Of a DNA stretch of 64,000 nt, positions 16,357-25,184 are shown piece by piece (within the stretch, counting starts at the first letter, position 1; each line of letters starts with the position of its first letter). The notes under the pieces are model-generated. The model did not search any database. It worked only from the letters and a program-made list of their open reading frames with translations, and was not told where the DNA came from. This DNA comes from UBA6059 sp965227155. GTDB lineage: Bacteria; Bacteroidota; Bacteroidia; Cytophagales; Cyclobacteriaceae. The DNA is taken from positions 2,170,001-2,234,000 of the forward strand of contig OZ245731.1 of the NCBI GenBank assembly GCA_965227155.1, in the 5' to 3' direction. A program made the position numbers and the translations under genes.

Positions 16357-17082
16357 ATGCATACCTGCGTTATAGATTGGGGTAATACGCTCATAAAGCT
16401 CGGACATTTTGATGCCGGTCAATTGGTAAATTCCTGGTTCAGTCCGGATATTGAAGAAATCGAAGAAAAGCTATTTAAACTTCCGGCCAAGAGAGGGATG
16501 CTCTCTAGTGTAACCCAAGTGCCGGAAGCGTTTATAAAGAAAATGCAGCGGCATGGGATCAGCATTAAAACCTTAACACCCGAGGCAACCTTGCCCTTTA
16601 ATAATCATTATGAAAGCAAGGCCACCTTGGGTAAGGACCGCATTGCGGCTGTTGCTGGTGCTGTTTCTTTATATCCTGATGAAGCAAGCTTAGTGATCGA
16701 CATGGGCACATGCATTACCTATGATTATGTAGATGCCGAAAGAAATTATACAGGAGGCCTTATTTCGCCCGGTATAAAGATGCGGCTCAGGGCAATGCAT
16801 GAGTTTACTGGTCGTTTACCTTTGGTTGATTACAGCACACCTACCGACGGTTTTGAAGGTAAAAATACCAGGCAGGGTATGGTTAATGGAGTGCTGCATG
16901 GCATATCAGCAGAGGTGAATGGTATTATCAAGGCATACCGAGACAAAAAGGGGGATTTCAGGGTGTTGCTTTGCGGAGGCGATGCTAATCGCTTTGAATA
17001 TAGTATAAAAGCACCCATCTTTGTAGCCCCCAAATTATTGCTATTTGGATTGAATGCGATTTTAGAGCTAAATGAGACGTAA
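16357..17082 (+). CDS. coaX: Type III pantothenate kinase
   Basis: First step of coenzyme A synthesis in lineages lacking CoaA. The ASKHA-fold motifs are visible: CVIDWGNTLIKLG at the N-terminus (family D-x-GNT), VIDMGTCITYDYVD (family D-x-GT-x-ITxD) and TGGLISPGIKMRLRAMHEFTGRLP. The start is taken as ATG 16357, giving 241 aa, because the family begins 3-5 residues before the first D-x-GNT; a TTG at 16333 would add eight unlikely residues. The 3' end overlaps the next gene (start 17072) by 11 nt, indicating translational coupling. Confidence 0.93.
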   Translation: MHTCVIDWGNTLIKLGHFDAGQLVNSWFSPDIEEIEEKLFKLPAKRGMLSSVTQVPEAFIKKMQRHGISIKTLTPEATLPFNNHYESKATLGKDRIAAVAGAVSLYPDEASLVIDMGTCITYDYVDAERNYTGGLISPGIKMRLRAMHEFTGRLPLVDYSTPTDGFEGKNTRQGMVNGVLHGISAEVNGIIKAYRDKKGDFRVLLCGGDANRFEYSIKAPIFVAPKLLLFGLNAILELNET

Positions 17083-18322
17083 TTTTATAGTATTTGGATT
17101 GGTGTTGGTGGCCACAATAGCTCAAGCACAATCAGTGTTATCTCCCTACACAATTAATGGTATCGGCGAAATTAGCCCTGTCAGCGTAGCACAAAATAGT
17201 GCTAAAGGCGATGCAGGGGTAAGTCTTGCTGATGTCTGGCACATCAATGTGCAAAATCCGGCGGCACTGGTTGCTAATACGCTTACTACTTTTCAGATGG
17301 GTGTAATCGGGGATTTCCGAACCATAGCCAATGAAACATCTTCAGAGCGAAATCAAAGTGGCAGTTTGCGCTATTTGGCGATGAGCTTTCCGATTGTGCG
17401 GGGGAGTTATACAACCTCTATTGGTTTATTGCCTTACAGTTCGGTCAATTACAATATTGTACAGCAGCAGGTAGTAGGTGGTTCCTCTGCGGTAGCCACA
17501 TTCAATTATGTGGGTGAGGGCGGTCTGAGCCAGGCCTATTGGGCCCATGGTATCAAAATTTTGCCCGGGCTGGCTTTTGGCGTAAAAGGCAGCTACATCT
17601 TCGGTGCAGTGGATAATGAAATTATCACTTCGTTAAGCAATGAGAATACCTTCCGTACCGCGCTCATTGAGTCTACCTCCTATTCTGATTTTAATTTTTC
17701 TGCAGGATTGTATTTCCGCCACAAAGTGAAGGATGAAACCTTCCTCAACTTTGGATTAACTCATGACCTTTCTGCTAATTTGACTGGGGAACGGTTCGCA
17801 AGATTAGAAAGAAGAGACTTTGGTAGCCGTGTTACACCGGTGGATACAGTAATCAATGCACAACAATCTCAATTTTCTTTGCCTACCAGTTTTGCCGTTG
17901 GTTTGACCCTGGAAAAAACCAACAAATATGCCATCAGTGCGGAGGCCAGCATTCAGCAATGGGATGAGAATTCTGGCTTTGAAAACGACAATACGAGCTT
18001 TACACAGGCAATTCGCCTGGCTTTGGGAGGTCAGCTTACACCCGACCCAGCGGATGTAAGCAGCTACCTGAAAAGGGTAACATACAGGGCTGGATTTTCT
18101 TATGAGTTGTCCCCATATTTGGTAAATGGTCAGGAGATCACAGATTTTGGTATTAATTTTGGTTGGTCTTTACCAGTGAGCAGGGCAAGCACCTTTGACA
18201 TGGCATTCAAGATCGGCCAAAGGGGCACCCTGGAAAACGACTTGATACGAGAACGATATTTTAAATTTACAATTGGAGCCACGGTAAATGATCGATGGTT
18301 TGTCAGAAGAAAATATGATTAA
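17072..18322 (+). CDS. Outer-membrane beta-barrel protein (hypothetical)
   Basis: A 416-residue secreted protein with a signal peptide (residues 1-20, cleavage near IAQAQS) and alternating short amphipathic strands through its length, ending in an aromatic-rich strand pattern. It resembles Bacteroidota outer-membrane proteins distantly similar to the FadL/OmpP1 or PorV/PorQ groups (segments such as QNPAALVANTLTTFQMG and YLAMSFPIVRGSYTTSIGLLPYSSVNY). No specific substrate can be named. The gene overlaps coaX by 11 nt and is followed after 13 nt by a secreted TPR protein gene, so the three are probably cotranscribed; coaX next to such a barrel gene recurs in the phylum as I recall. Confidence 0.75.
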   Translation: MRRNFIVFGLVLVATIAQAQSVLSPYTINGIGEISPVSVAQNSAKGDAGVSLADVWHINVQNPAALVANTLTTFQMGVIGDFRTIANETSSERNQSGSLRYLAMSFPIVRGSYTTSIGLLPYSSVNYNIVQQQVVGGSSAVATFNYVGEGGLSQAYWAHGIKILPGLAFGVKGSYIFGAVDNEIITSLSNENTFRTALIESTSYSDFNFSAGLYFRHKVKDETFLNFGLTHDLSANLTGERFARLERRDFGSRVTPVDTVINAQQSQFSLPTSFAVGLTLEKTNKYAISAEASIQQWDENSGFENDNTSFTQAIRLALGGQLTPDPADVSSYLKRVTYRAGFSYELSPYLVNGQEITDFGINFGWSLPVSRASTFDMAFKIGQRGTLENDLIRERYFKFTIGATVNDRWFVRRKYD

Positions 18323-18335
18323 AATTGCCTAAACC

Positions 18336-19634
18336 ATGAAAAAGCAAATTATTTTAACCACAATATTGATTGCCATTGGCGGCCTTGCACTAGCACAGCC
18401 AGGTTGGAATTGGCCAGAAGACAAAGAGACAGCACAAGAGAAAAATGTGCTATACTCTGATTATGTGAAGATGGGTAATTATGAGGCGGCAGTAGAGCCC
18501 CATAAGTGGTTGCTGGAAAACGCACCTGACCTAAATCCATCTATTTATATCAATGGAGCAAAGATTTATGAAAATCTTGCCGAAAATGAAACTGATAAGG
18601 CCAAGCAAACGGAATTAGAGGGTAAGGCTCTCGAAATGTATGATCTAAGGATCAAATATTTTAATGAAGAGGCCGAAGTACTCAACAGAAAAGCTTACAA
18701 TGCCTATAAATACTACAAAGATAATCGTGGCAAGTATGGTGAGTTGATGGAGCTTTTCGACAAAACATTTGAGCTTAATGGTGACCAGACTTTCGACAAC
18801 AACCTTTTGGCATACATGGATGTCATCAGAAGGTTCAAGGCTGTAGGTGGCGAAGTTTCAGATGAGGAGGTTATTGACAAATACACCCAGATATCTGATA
18901 TAATTGCAATCAAAGCAGAAGCCTCAGGCAAAGATGGCAGATATGATAAAATTCAGGACAACCTTGACAAATTACTCACAGCTACAGTTACCGTAGATTG
19001 TGATTTTGTAGAGACGACCTTAGGTCCAAAAATGAAGTCTACCGGTGATATTAAAATGGCTAAAAAAGTATTCCAGTTACTACTTACCGGTAAATGCTCT
19101 GACAGCCCATTATTCCCTGAGGCTGCGGCTATGGTACATGATGTGGAGCCATCATTTGGACTTGCTAAAGTTATTGCTGTAAAAGCTACTGCTGAAGGTG
19201 ATTATGAAAAAGCTGAAAAATATTACACTGAAGCTATCGAGCTTTCTGACGACAATGTAAAAAGAGCTGAGATTTACCTTAGCCTTGCTCAAATGAAGGC
19301 TGGTAATGATCAAAAAGTAGATGCACGTTCTTTCGCAAGAAAAGCGCTTGCAGAAGATCCATCTACAACTTCAGCATACACTTTAATTGGTGATTTATAC
19401 ATGAATAGCTTCCAGCAATGCAAGGGAGGAGAGAGTAAAGTAGAAGACAGAGCCTTGTTCATCGCTGCATACAACATGTACTCTAGAGCTGGAGATAGCC
19501 AGCGCATGGCAAATGCTAAGAGCCAATTCCCTTCCATGGAAGAGATGTTTAACGAAAACTACAACGAAGGTGATCAGATCACTGTTGGCTGCTGGATCAA
19601 TGAAACAGTGTCTCTACAGAGAAGACCACAATAA
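18336..19634 (+). CDS. Secreted tetratricopeptide-repeat protein
   Basis: A 432-residue protein with a signal peptide (1-21, MKKQIILTTILIAIGGLALAQ) and several TPR-like helix pairs, most clearly at about 280-360 (AVKATAEGDYEKAEKYYTEAIEL; AEIYLSLAQMKAGNDQKVDARSFARKALAEDP). The likely location is periplasm or outer-membrane associated, as a scaffold. It follows the beta-barrel gene by 13 nt; the pair may work together at the outer membrane, which is inference only. A strong intrinsic terminator lies 24 nt after the stop. Confidence 0.8.
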   Translation: MKKQIILTTILIAIGGLALAQPGWNWPEDKETAQEKNVLYSDYVKMGNYEAAVEPHKWLLENAPDLNPSIYINGAKIYENLAENETDKAKQTELEGKALEMYDLRIKYFNEEAEVLNRKAYNAYKYYKDNRGKYGELMELFDKTFELNGDQTFDNNLLAYMDVIRRFKAVGGEVSDEEVIDKYTQISDIIAIKAEASGKDGRYDKIQDNLDKLLTATVTVDCDFVETTLGPKMKSTGDIKMAKKVFQLLLTGKCSDSPLFPEAAAMVHDVEPSFGLAKVIAVKATAEGDYEKAEKYYTEAIELSDDNVKRAEIYLSLAQMKAGNDQKVDARSFARKALAEDPSTTSAYTLIGDLYMNSFQQCKGGESKVEDRALFIAAYNMYSRAGDSQRMANAKSQFPSMEEMFNENYNEGDQITVGCWINETVSLQRRPQ

Positions 19635-19647
19635 GCTATTTAACTTA

Positions 19648-19655
19648 TAATTTAG
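19648..19655 (+). promoter_or_regulatory. Possible -7 box (TAATTTAG) before the lptC leader hairpin
   Basis: One mismatch to TAnnTTTG. If used, the transcript would begin at or inside the terminator hairpin that precedes lptC. No -33 element seen. Confidence 0.25.
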
Positions 19656-19658
19656 ATT

Positions 19659-19686
19659 GGCCATTGTACTGCAATGGCCTTTTTTT
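19659..19686 (+). terminator. Intrinsic terminator directly before lptC
   Basis: Perfect 8-bp stem GGCCATTG / CAATGGCC (19659-19666 with 19672-19679) plus seven T residues (19680-19686) that run straight into the lptC ATG at 19687. Confidence 0.85.
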
Positions 19687-20238
19687 ATGGGGCTGAAAAT
19701 CAATTATTTATATTTCCTTTTAACGCTAAGTGCACTTATTTGGGCCTGTGATGATGACGCTAAAAAGGTGATCAATAAGGAGCAGTACGAGGGGCCCCAT
19801 ATAGAAATGCGTGATGTGGAGACCTTGTTTTCAGACTCTACTATCATAAGGCTTATGATACAAGCACCGCTTCAGCAGATCTTCGAAAGTGGTGATGAGA
19901 ATTACCCTGAAGGGATGTATCTGGAAATTTACGATGAGCAACAGCAACTTGTAGCCACTTATAGATCGAATACAGCCAAAAAGGTCGCCAAGGAAGAGTA
20001 TTACATCGGTGAAGGTAATGTGGTCGTTAAAAACCTTGAAACAGGAGATGAACTGACAACCGAACAGCTATACTGGTATCAGGATGAGGCTGTCTTCAGA
20101 ACTGATAAATTTGTGACCATAAAAAGTGACGGTGAACTACACACAGGGCAGGGATTGGAGGCCAGCCAGGATTTTTCCTATTACAAAATCCTGAAGCCAA
20201 CGGGCACAATTTCTATTGATGATCCTGAACAATACTAA
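19687..20238 (+). CDS. lptC: LPS export protein LptC, lipoprotein-like
   Basis: Part of the LptB2FGC machine that extracts LPS from the inner membrane. The protein starts MGLKINYLYFLLTLSALIWACDDD, a lipoprotein signal with the Cys at about residue 21, followed by the LptC beta-jellyroll pattern (DVETLFSDSTIIRLMIQAPLQQ, NYPEGMYLEIYD, EYYIGEGNVVVKNLETGDELTTEQLYWYQDEAVFRTDKFVTI). The start is ATG 19687; an upstream in-frame TTG at 19657 would lie inside the terminator hairpin and spoil the signal peptide. A small membrane protein and a CNNM protein follow in the same direction. Confidence 0.88.
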   Translation: MGLKINYLYFLLTLSALIWACDDDAKKVINKEQYEGPHIEMRDVETLFSDSTIIRLMIQAPLQQIFESGDENYPEGMYLEIYDEQQQLVATYRSNTAKKVAKEEYYIGEGNVVVKNLETGDELTTEQLYWYQDEAVFRTDKFVTIKSDGELHTGQGLEASQDFSYYKILKPTGTISIDDPEQY

Positions 20239-20241
20239 ATT

Positions 20242-20424
20242 ATGTCATTATTAAATACGATCATCTTAACTTTGAGCGTGGTGTTATTGGTCATTGGCAT
20301 CCATCAAACCATGTTATATGGACTATCAGCTTCTTATTGGATTTTTATGTTTTGCGTAGGTCTACTACTTTTATATAAGTATAGAAAAGCAAATGATAAT
20401 GGATCAGGAAACTCCAATGCATAA
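20242..20424 (+). CDS. Small two-helix membrane protein
   Basis: A 60-residue protein with two hydrophobic segments (about 5-22 and 31-46), a basic YKYRK turn and a polar Asn/Gly-rich tail. It begins 3 nt after the lptC stop and ends 27 nt before the CNNM gene, so it is almost certainly part of that operon. I recognise no family; a conserved small membrane protein at this position is plausible in Cytophagales. Function unknown. Confidence 0.7.
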   Translation: MSLLNTIILTLSVVLLVIGIHQTMLYGLSASYWIFMFCVGLLLLYKYRKANDNGSGNSNA

Positions 20425-20451
20425 TTACCTTCTACCAAAGTCATCCCCTTC

Positions 20452-21735
20452 ATGATTCCTGACGATATTATTTTTATACTGATAAGTCTGTTTTTCTCTG
20501 CCCTTTTTTCCGGTTTGGAAATTGCCTTCATCACCTCAGATAAACTGCATTTCGAATTGAAAAGCAAGCAGGGCAATTTCGCGGGTAAAATTCTTTCGAA
20601 ATTCAATGCACAGTCATCACATTTTATTGCTACCATGCTGGTGGGCAATAATCTGGCTCTAGCTTTATATGGCATTTACATGGCCAAAGTGCTGGAGCCG
20701 GCCATCAGCAATGCCTTGCCAGAGATTTTACAGACGGACATATTAGTACTTACAGTACAGACCATCATCTCAACCATTATTGTGTTGATCACAGCAGAAT
20801 TTACGCCCAAGAGCCTCTTTTTGATTAATCCGGATTATCTACTAGAGCTGTTTTCGATACCCCTCTCTATCATTTATTACATTTTTTATCCTGCTGTTTC
20901 AGTAATTGTACTTGCTTCACGATTTTTCATCACCAAAATACTTCGGCAGGAGTATTCTGAAGATAGGCCAGTATATGGCCTGGTTGATCTAAATATTTAC
21001 ATTAAAAAGACACTGGCTGCCGGTAATGAGAGCCAGGCTCCTGAAGTTGATGCCAGGATTTTCAATAATGCGCTAGAATTCAAAACAATCAGGGTGCGTG
21101 AGTGTATGATACCCCGTACTGAAATTATAGCAGTAGACATAGAAGATGGTATGGATGAGCTTCGCGAAGCATTCGTAAAAAGCGGGCATTCCAAAATACT
21201 TATTTACAAGGAAACTATAGATGATGTAAAAGGCTATTGCCATTCGCTGGAGCTGTTCAAAAAGCCCAAAGATGTAAAAAGTATTCTCACACCTATCATC
21301 ATAGTGCCGGAAACCATGCTGGCCAATGAGCTATTGATTCAGTTCATTACTGAGCGGCGCAGCCTTGCCCTGGTAGTAGATGAGTATGGAGGTACTTCAG
21401 GCATAGTAAGTATCGAGGATATCATCGAAGAGATATTTGGGGAGATACAGGACGAGCATGACGATGAAGACCTTACGGAAGTACAAATTGACGCTTTTAA
21501 TTTTGAGTTTAGTGCCCGGTTAGAGATAGATTATCTAAATGAGCATTACAGCCTTTCCTTACCGGAAGGTGAATATGATACACTTGGCGGACTTATACTT
21601 TCTGTCAATGAAAACATTCCAAATATCAATGAGACCATTATCCATGCACCTTTTACATTCACGGTGCTTTCTATGGAAGATAACCGCATTGATAAAGTGA
21701 AACTTACAATCAATCACGAGTTGAATCAGGAGTAG
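20452..21735 (+). CDS. CNNM/CorC (hemolysin-family) transporter protein
   Basis: A 427-residue protein with the classical three-part layout: an N-terminal DUF21/CNNM membrane domain with about four hydrophobic segments (residues 5-165, including ALFSGLEIAFITSDKLHFEL and VLITAEFTPKSLFLINP), a central CBS pair (about 210-340; MIPRTEIIAVDIEDG and RRSLALVVDEYGGTSGIVSIEDIIEEIFGEIQDEHD), and a C-terminal CorC/HlyC domain. Members are associated with Mg2+ or Co2+ efflux; the hemolysin name is historical. It follows lptC and the small membrane protein in an apparent operon. Confidence 0.9.
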   Translation: MIPDDIIFILISLFFSALFSGLEIAFITSDKLHFELKSKQGNFAGKILSKFNAQSSHFIATMLVGNNLALALYGIYMAKVLEPAISNALPEILQTDILVLTVQTIISTIIVLITAEFTPKSLFLINPDYLLELFSIPLSIIYYIFYPAVSVIVLASRFFITKILRQEYSEDRPVYGLVDLNIYIKKTLAAGNESQAPEVDARIFNNALEFKTIRVRECMIPRTEIIAVDIEDGMDELREAFVKSGHSKILIYKETIDDVKGYCHSLELFKKPKDVKSILTPIIIVPETMLANELLIQFITERRSLALVVDEYGGTSGIVSIEDIIEEIFGEIQDEHDDEDLTEVQIDAFNFEFSARLEIDYLNEHYSLSLPEGEYDTLGGLILSVNENIPNINETIIHAPFTFTVLSMEDNRIDKVKLTINHELNQE

Positions 21736-21744
21736 GCTGTGTCT

Positions 21745-21776
21745 TTTGGGAATTACTACCTGAAGTCTTATTTTTG
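21745..21776 (+). promoter_or_regulatory. Promoter of the PpiD gene (TTTG-20-TATTTTTG)
   Basis: TTTG at 21745-21748 and an exact -7 box TATTTTTG at 21769-21776 are separated by 20 nt. The ATG is 25 nt after the box. This is one of the best promoters in the window. Confidence 0.65.
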
Positions 21777-21800
21777 CGCCTCTTTAAACGAAAAATTACG

Positions 21801-23915
21801 ATGGCATTAATCAATACGCTGAGAGAAAAAATGGGCAAAGTGGTTGTGGGGGTAATTGCCTTTTCAATCGCGGCATTTGTTTTAACAGATCTTTTTGGGC
21901 CCAACTCTATGATCCTGGGTGGTGTGGACAATACCGTAGGGGTGATTTCCGGTGAGGAGGTCACATTCCAGGAATTTCAGGCAAAGCTCGATGAATTATC
22001 TTATCAATATTCTCTTAACACTGGCAGAAACCCTAATGCCTCTGAACTTGACAATTTAAGACAACAGGCCTGGCAGGCTTTGATCAATGACATTGCTTTC
22101 CAAAAGCAGTACAATGAGTTAGGACTTGCCGTTACCGACGATGAGGTTGTGGATATGGTGCAGGGCAATAACATAGCACCAGAAATCAGACAATCATTTA
22201 CTGATCCTCAAACTGGTCAATTTAATAGAGATCAGGTGGTATCCTTTCTGCAAAACCTTGCTAACCAGCCACCACAGCAGCAAGCTGCATGGTATGCTTT
22301 TGAAAGCAACCTGGGGCCTGCACGCCTAAGAACAAAATACGAAAACCTGATTATTCTTACGAATAATGCTACAAAACTAGAAGGACAGTATGAATACCGT
22401 AACTCAGGAGCTAATGCTCAACTGAGCTACCTTTATGTGCCTTTCCTTACAGTTTCAGATTCCTCAATCAGCTTTACAGAGGAAGAACTGGAAGCCTATC
22501 TTGATGACAATGCAGAGCGCTATGAAAGAGAGGCAAGCAGAAGCTTCAATTATGTGATATTCCCATTAACACCTTCTGCTGAAGATTCTGCCGCTATTGA
22601 GCAGGATTTGGAGCGTATTAAGAGCAGTCTTGCTGATGAGGCTATCAACGATTCTACATTTGCAAGAGCCAATTCTGATGGCTACAATGCTTATCGTAAT
22701 TTCAACAGAGGCAATCTTCCCGCCGCACTTATTAATGATGAAGGCGATGTGGTCGAAGAGGGTACCATCATAGGCCCTGAGATCAATGGCGAGCGCTATG
22801 TTATCTACAAGCTTTCTAAAGTTGATGAAAATGGCACACCTTCGGCAAAGGCATCCCACATATTAATCAACTGGACAGATGATTCTGATGCAGCAAAGGC
22901 AGAAGCCAAAGCAGAGGCTCAACGAATAATCAATGAAATAAGAGGTGGTGCTGATTTTGCTGAAATGGCAAGATTATATGGTACTGATGGCACAGCTTCA
23001 CGTGGTGGCGATTTGGGTTGGTTCAACGAGGGCCAAATGGTGGATGAATTTGAAGCTGCTGTTTTCGATGCTTCGCGCACTGGCTTGATCAACGAGCCTG
23101 TTGAAACACAGTTTGGCTATCATATTATCGATGTGACAGAAACTAAAACCAGCACTCAGTACGGTGTTGTGCAAATTGAAAAAGACATTATTGCCAGCGA
23201 TGAAACCAGAGACAATGCCTATCGTCAGGCTGATATGTTCAGCGCTACTACTGAAGACTTGTCTGATTTTTCAGCCAATGCTGATGAGGCAAGCGTAGAA
23301 GTAAGATCAGCCAATAACGTAGGTCAAAATGCAGGTAGAATCTCCGGACTTTCCTCTGCCAGAGGTATTGTAATGTGGGCTTTTAGAGATGCCGAGGTAG
23401 GTGATATATCCGAGGTTTTCGAATTGGAAGAGGGCTATGTGATAGCGGCACTTACGGGTGCTAAGGAAAAAGGCACCGCTCGCCTTGAAGATGTGAGAAA
23501 TCAGATCGAGAACAAGGTAAAGAATGAAAAGAAAGCTGAGATCATCATGGCTCAGCTAGATGTAAATAGCGGCACCTTAGATGACATAGCAGCCAGCTAT
23601 GGTGAGGATGCCTCAGTATATTCTATGACAGACCTTAAATTGAGTGCCAACTCTCTTACAGGTGTGGGTTATGCACCAAAAGCAGTAGGTATCGCCTTCT
23701 CGCTGGAAAATGGTGAAAAAACAGCACCTTTTTCAATTGACAATGGTGTGTTGGTCATCGAGATGGAAAACAAAACTGAGGCTGGTGGTGCTGATGATTA
23801 TTCACCGTTTGCTGACCAGTTAGCGCTACGAAGACAAACCCGTGCGGCATTAGGTATTGACAGAGCGATAAAGGAATTTGCGGATATCAAGGATTACCGC
23901 TATAAATTTTTCTAA
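21801..23915 (+). CDS. ppiD: Periplasmic folding factor PpiD/SurA-type peptidyl-prolyl isomerase
   Basis: A 704-residue inner-membrane-anchored chaperone. A short cytosolic N-terminus is followed by one membrane segment (about 12-33, GKVVVGVIAFSIAAFVLTDLF), a SurA_N-like domain with QEFQAKLDELSYQY and DDEVVDMVQ features, and a parvulin domain at about 345-455 (KASHILINWTD, GADFAEMARLYGTDGTASRGGDLGWF, QFGYHIIDVTE). A second, degenerate PPIase-like region follows. The start is ATG 21801 rather than the in-frame TTG at 21774, which lies inside the -7 box. An intrinsic terminator follows. Confidence 0.9.
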   Translation: MALINTLREKMGKVVVGVIAFSIAAFVLTDLFGPNSMILGGVDNTVGVISGEEVTFQEFQAKLDELSYQYSLNTGRNPNASELDNLRQQAWQALINDIAFQKQYNELGLAVTDDEVVDMVQGNNIAPEIRQSFTDPQTGQFNRDQVVSFLQNLANQPPQQQAAWYAFESNLGPARLRTKYENLIILTNNATKLEGQYEYRNSGANAQLSYLYVPFLTVSDSSISFTEEELEAYLDDNAERYEREASRSFNYVIFPLTPSAEDSAAIEQDLERIKSSLADEAINDSTFARANSDGYNAYRNFNRGNLPAALINDEGDVVEEGTIIGPEINGERYVIYKLSKVDENGTPSAKASHILINWTDDSDAAKAEAKAEAQRIINEIRGGADFAEMARLYGTDGTASRGGDLGWFNEGQMVDEFEAAVFDASRTGLINEPVETQFGYHIIDVTETKTSTQYGVVQIEKDIIASDETRDNAYRQADMFSATTEDLSDFSANADEASVEVRSANNVGQNAGRISGLSSARGIVMWAFRDAEVGDISEVFELEEGYVIAALTGAKEKGTARLEDVRNQIENKVKNEKKAEIIMAQLDVNSGTLDDIAASYGEDASVYSMTDLKLSANSLTGVGYAPKAVGIAFSLENGEKTAPFSIDNGVLVIEMENKTEAGGADDYSPFADQLALRRQTRAALGIDRAIKEFADIKDYRYKFF

Positions 23916-23937
23916 TTAATAGTAAACAAATTAGCGT

Positions 23938-23970
23938 AAGGAGTCTGTTGTACAATAGACTCCTTTTTTT
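23938..23970 (+). terminator. Intrinsic terminator after the PpiD gene
   Basis: Stem AAGGAGTCT / AGACTCCTT (23938-23946 with 23957-23965), extended by inner pairs, with a T-run to 23970. It lies 10 nt before the next start codon. Confidence 0.85.
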
Positions 23971-23980
23971 ATTTTAAGGT

Positions 23981-24241
23981 ATGAGTTGGAGAAAACAAGA
24001 GTTTAAAGAAAAGCTTGACCAGCAACACACCTTCCCGGGTAGCTATAAATTCAAGTTTATAGTACCTGTTGATAAGGAAGCCGAGGTGAGAGCCCTTTTT
24101 GATGCCAAAGACATTGCAGTCAAGCATTCAAAGAATAACAATTACAGCAGTATTACCGTGCAAATGCATATGGCCTCAAGTGATCAGGTGATTAGTGTAT
24201 ATGAAGAGGCTTATAAAATAGAAGGTATTATTTCATTGTAA
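23981..24241 (+). CDS. DUF493 (YbeD-like) protein
   Basis: An 86-residue protein of the DUF493/YbeD ferredoxin-like-fold family (GSYKFKFIVPVDKEAEVRALFD; KNNNYSSITVQMHMASSDQVISVYEEAYKIEGIISL). Such proteins resemble allosteric ACT-type domains; the E. coli homologue sits next to lipB, which is not the case here. It starts a run of closely packed genes (pterin dehydratase 15 nt downstream, then rsmI). Function uncertain. Confidence 0.85.
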   Translation: MSWRKQEFKEKLDQQHTFPGSYKFKFIVPVDKEAEVRALFDAKDIAVKHSKNNNYSSITVQMHMASSDQVISVYEEAYKIEGIISL

Positions 24242-24256
24242 AAAAAGCAGATAATT

Positions 24257-24490
24257 ATGTGGAAGGAAGAAGACAATAAGCTGAAAAGAACTATCAAATT
24301 CAAAGATTTTGTAGAAGCCTTTGGCTTTATGAGTCAGGTGGCAATCATTGCTGAAAAAATGGAGCACCATCCCAACTGGAGCAATGTGTACAATACGGTG
24401 ACTATTGAGCTTACAACACATGATGCTGGCAATGTGGTTACGGATAAAGATCGAGCCCTGGCTGATGCTATAGATAAGTTGCTCGCATGA
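24257..24490 (+). CDS. Pterin-4a-carbinolamine dehydratase
   Basis: Dehydrates 4a-hydroxytetrahydrobiopterin during recycling of the pterin cofactor of aromatic amino-acid hydroxylases, or acts in molybdopterin-related metabolism. The family motif is intact: EKMEHHPNW with the catalytic histidines H37 and H38, then a Tyr, VTIELTTHDAG and VTDKDRALA. At 77 aa it is slightly shorter than usual (~95 aa), lacking some N-terminal residues. No hydroxylase gene is near. Its last four bases overlap the rsmI start (ATGA). Confidence 0.9.
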   Translation: MWKEEDNKLKRTIKFKDFVEAFGFMSQVAIIAEKMEHHPNWSNVYNTVTIELTTHDAGNVVTDKDRALADAIDKLLA

Positions 24491-25164
24491 ATGAGGTAGG
24501 ACTCTACCTGGTACCTACACCGATAGGTAATCTTGAGGATATAACCCTCCGGGCATTATCTACCTTAAAGTCAGTCGATTTAATTCTAACGGAGGATACT
24601 CGTACCACGGGCAAACTGCTCAAGCATTATGACATCAATAAGCCACTAAAAAGTTTTCATGCTTTCAATGAGCATGCTTTGGTGGATAGAATTGCCAACT
24701 CCATTGAAGAAGGTAAAACGGTGGCCCTCGTGAGTGATGCAGGCACGCCGGGTATTTCTGACCCTGGTTTTCTGCTGGTGAGGGCCTGCGTAGAGCGGGG
24801 CATAAAGCTGGAATGCCTTCCCGGTGCAACAGCGTTAATCCCTGCCCTGGTAAAATCAGGGTTTCCTACGGACAGGTTTGTCTTCGAAGGGTTTCTACCC
24901 CATAAAAAAGGCAGGATGAAACGGCTGGAAGCACTAAAAGAGGAGCCCAGAACAATAGTTTTCTACGAATCGCCACATCGCCTAGTAAAACTACTTGGGC
25001 AAATTGAAGAGCTTTTCGGGCCTGACCGCAAAATTTCCGTATCGCGAGAATTGACCAAAATTTATGAAGAAACAATTACCGATACTGTAAGCAATTTACT
25101 TGTTCATTATAATTCACATAATCCGAAAGGAGAATTTGTAGTAATATTGGAAGGCAGGCAATAA
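24487..25164 (+). CDS. rsmI: 16S rRNA (cytidine-1402-2'-O)-methyltransferase
   Basis: SAM-dependent enzyme modifying C1402 of 16S rRNA in the P site. The N-terminus LVPTPIGNLEDITLRAL and the motifs LTEDTRTTGKLLKHY, LVSDAGTPGISDPGF and CLPGATALIPALVKSGF are characteristic of the tetrapyrrole-methylase-fold RsmI family. At 225 aa it is the short form, lacking the C-terminal extension of E. coli RsmI. Overlaps the previous gene by 4 nt. Confidence 0.95.
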   Translation: MNEVGLYLVPTPIGNLEDITLRALSTLKSVDLILTEDTRTTGKLLKHYDINKPLKSFHAFNEHALVDRIANSIEEGKTVALVSDAGTPGISDPGFLLVRACVERGIKLECLPGATALIPALVKSGFPTDRFVFEGFLPHKKGRMKRLEALKEEPRTIVFYESPHRLVKLLGQIEELFGPDRKISVSRELTKIYEETITDTVSNLLVHYNSHNPKGEFVVILEGRQ

Positions 25165-25184
25165 CCCAAAATCAACAGAGTCAT

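Noticed and set aside
19657..19686. TTG start 10 codons upstream for lptC
   Set aside because: It would place the start inside a perfect terminator hairpin and break the lipoprotein signal.
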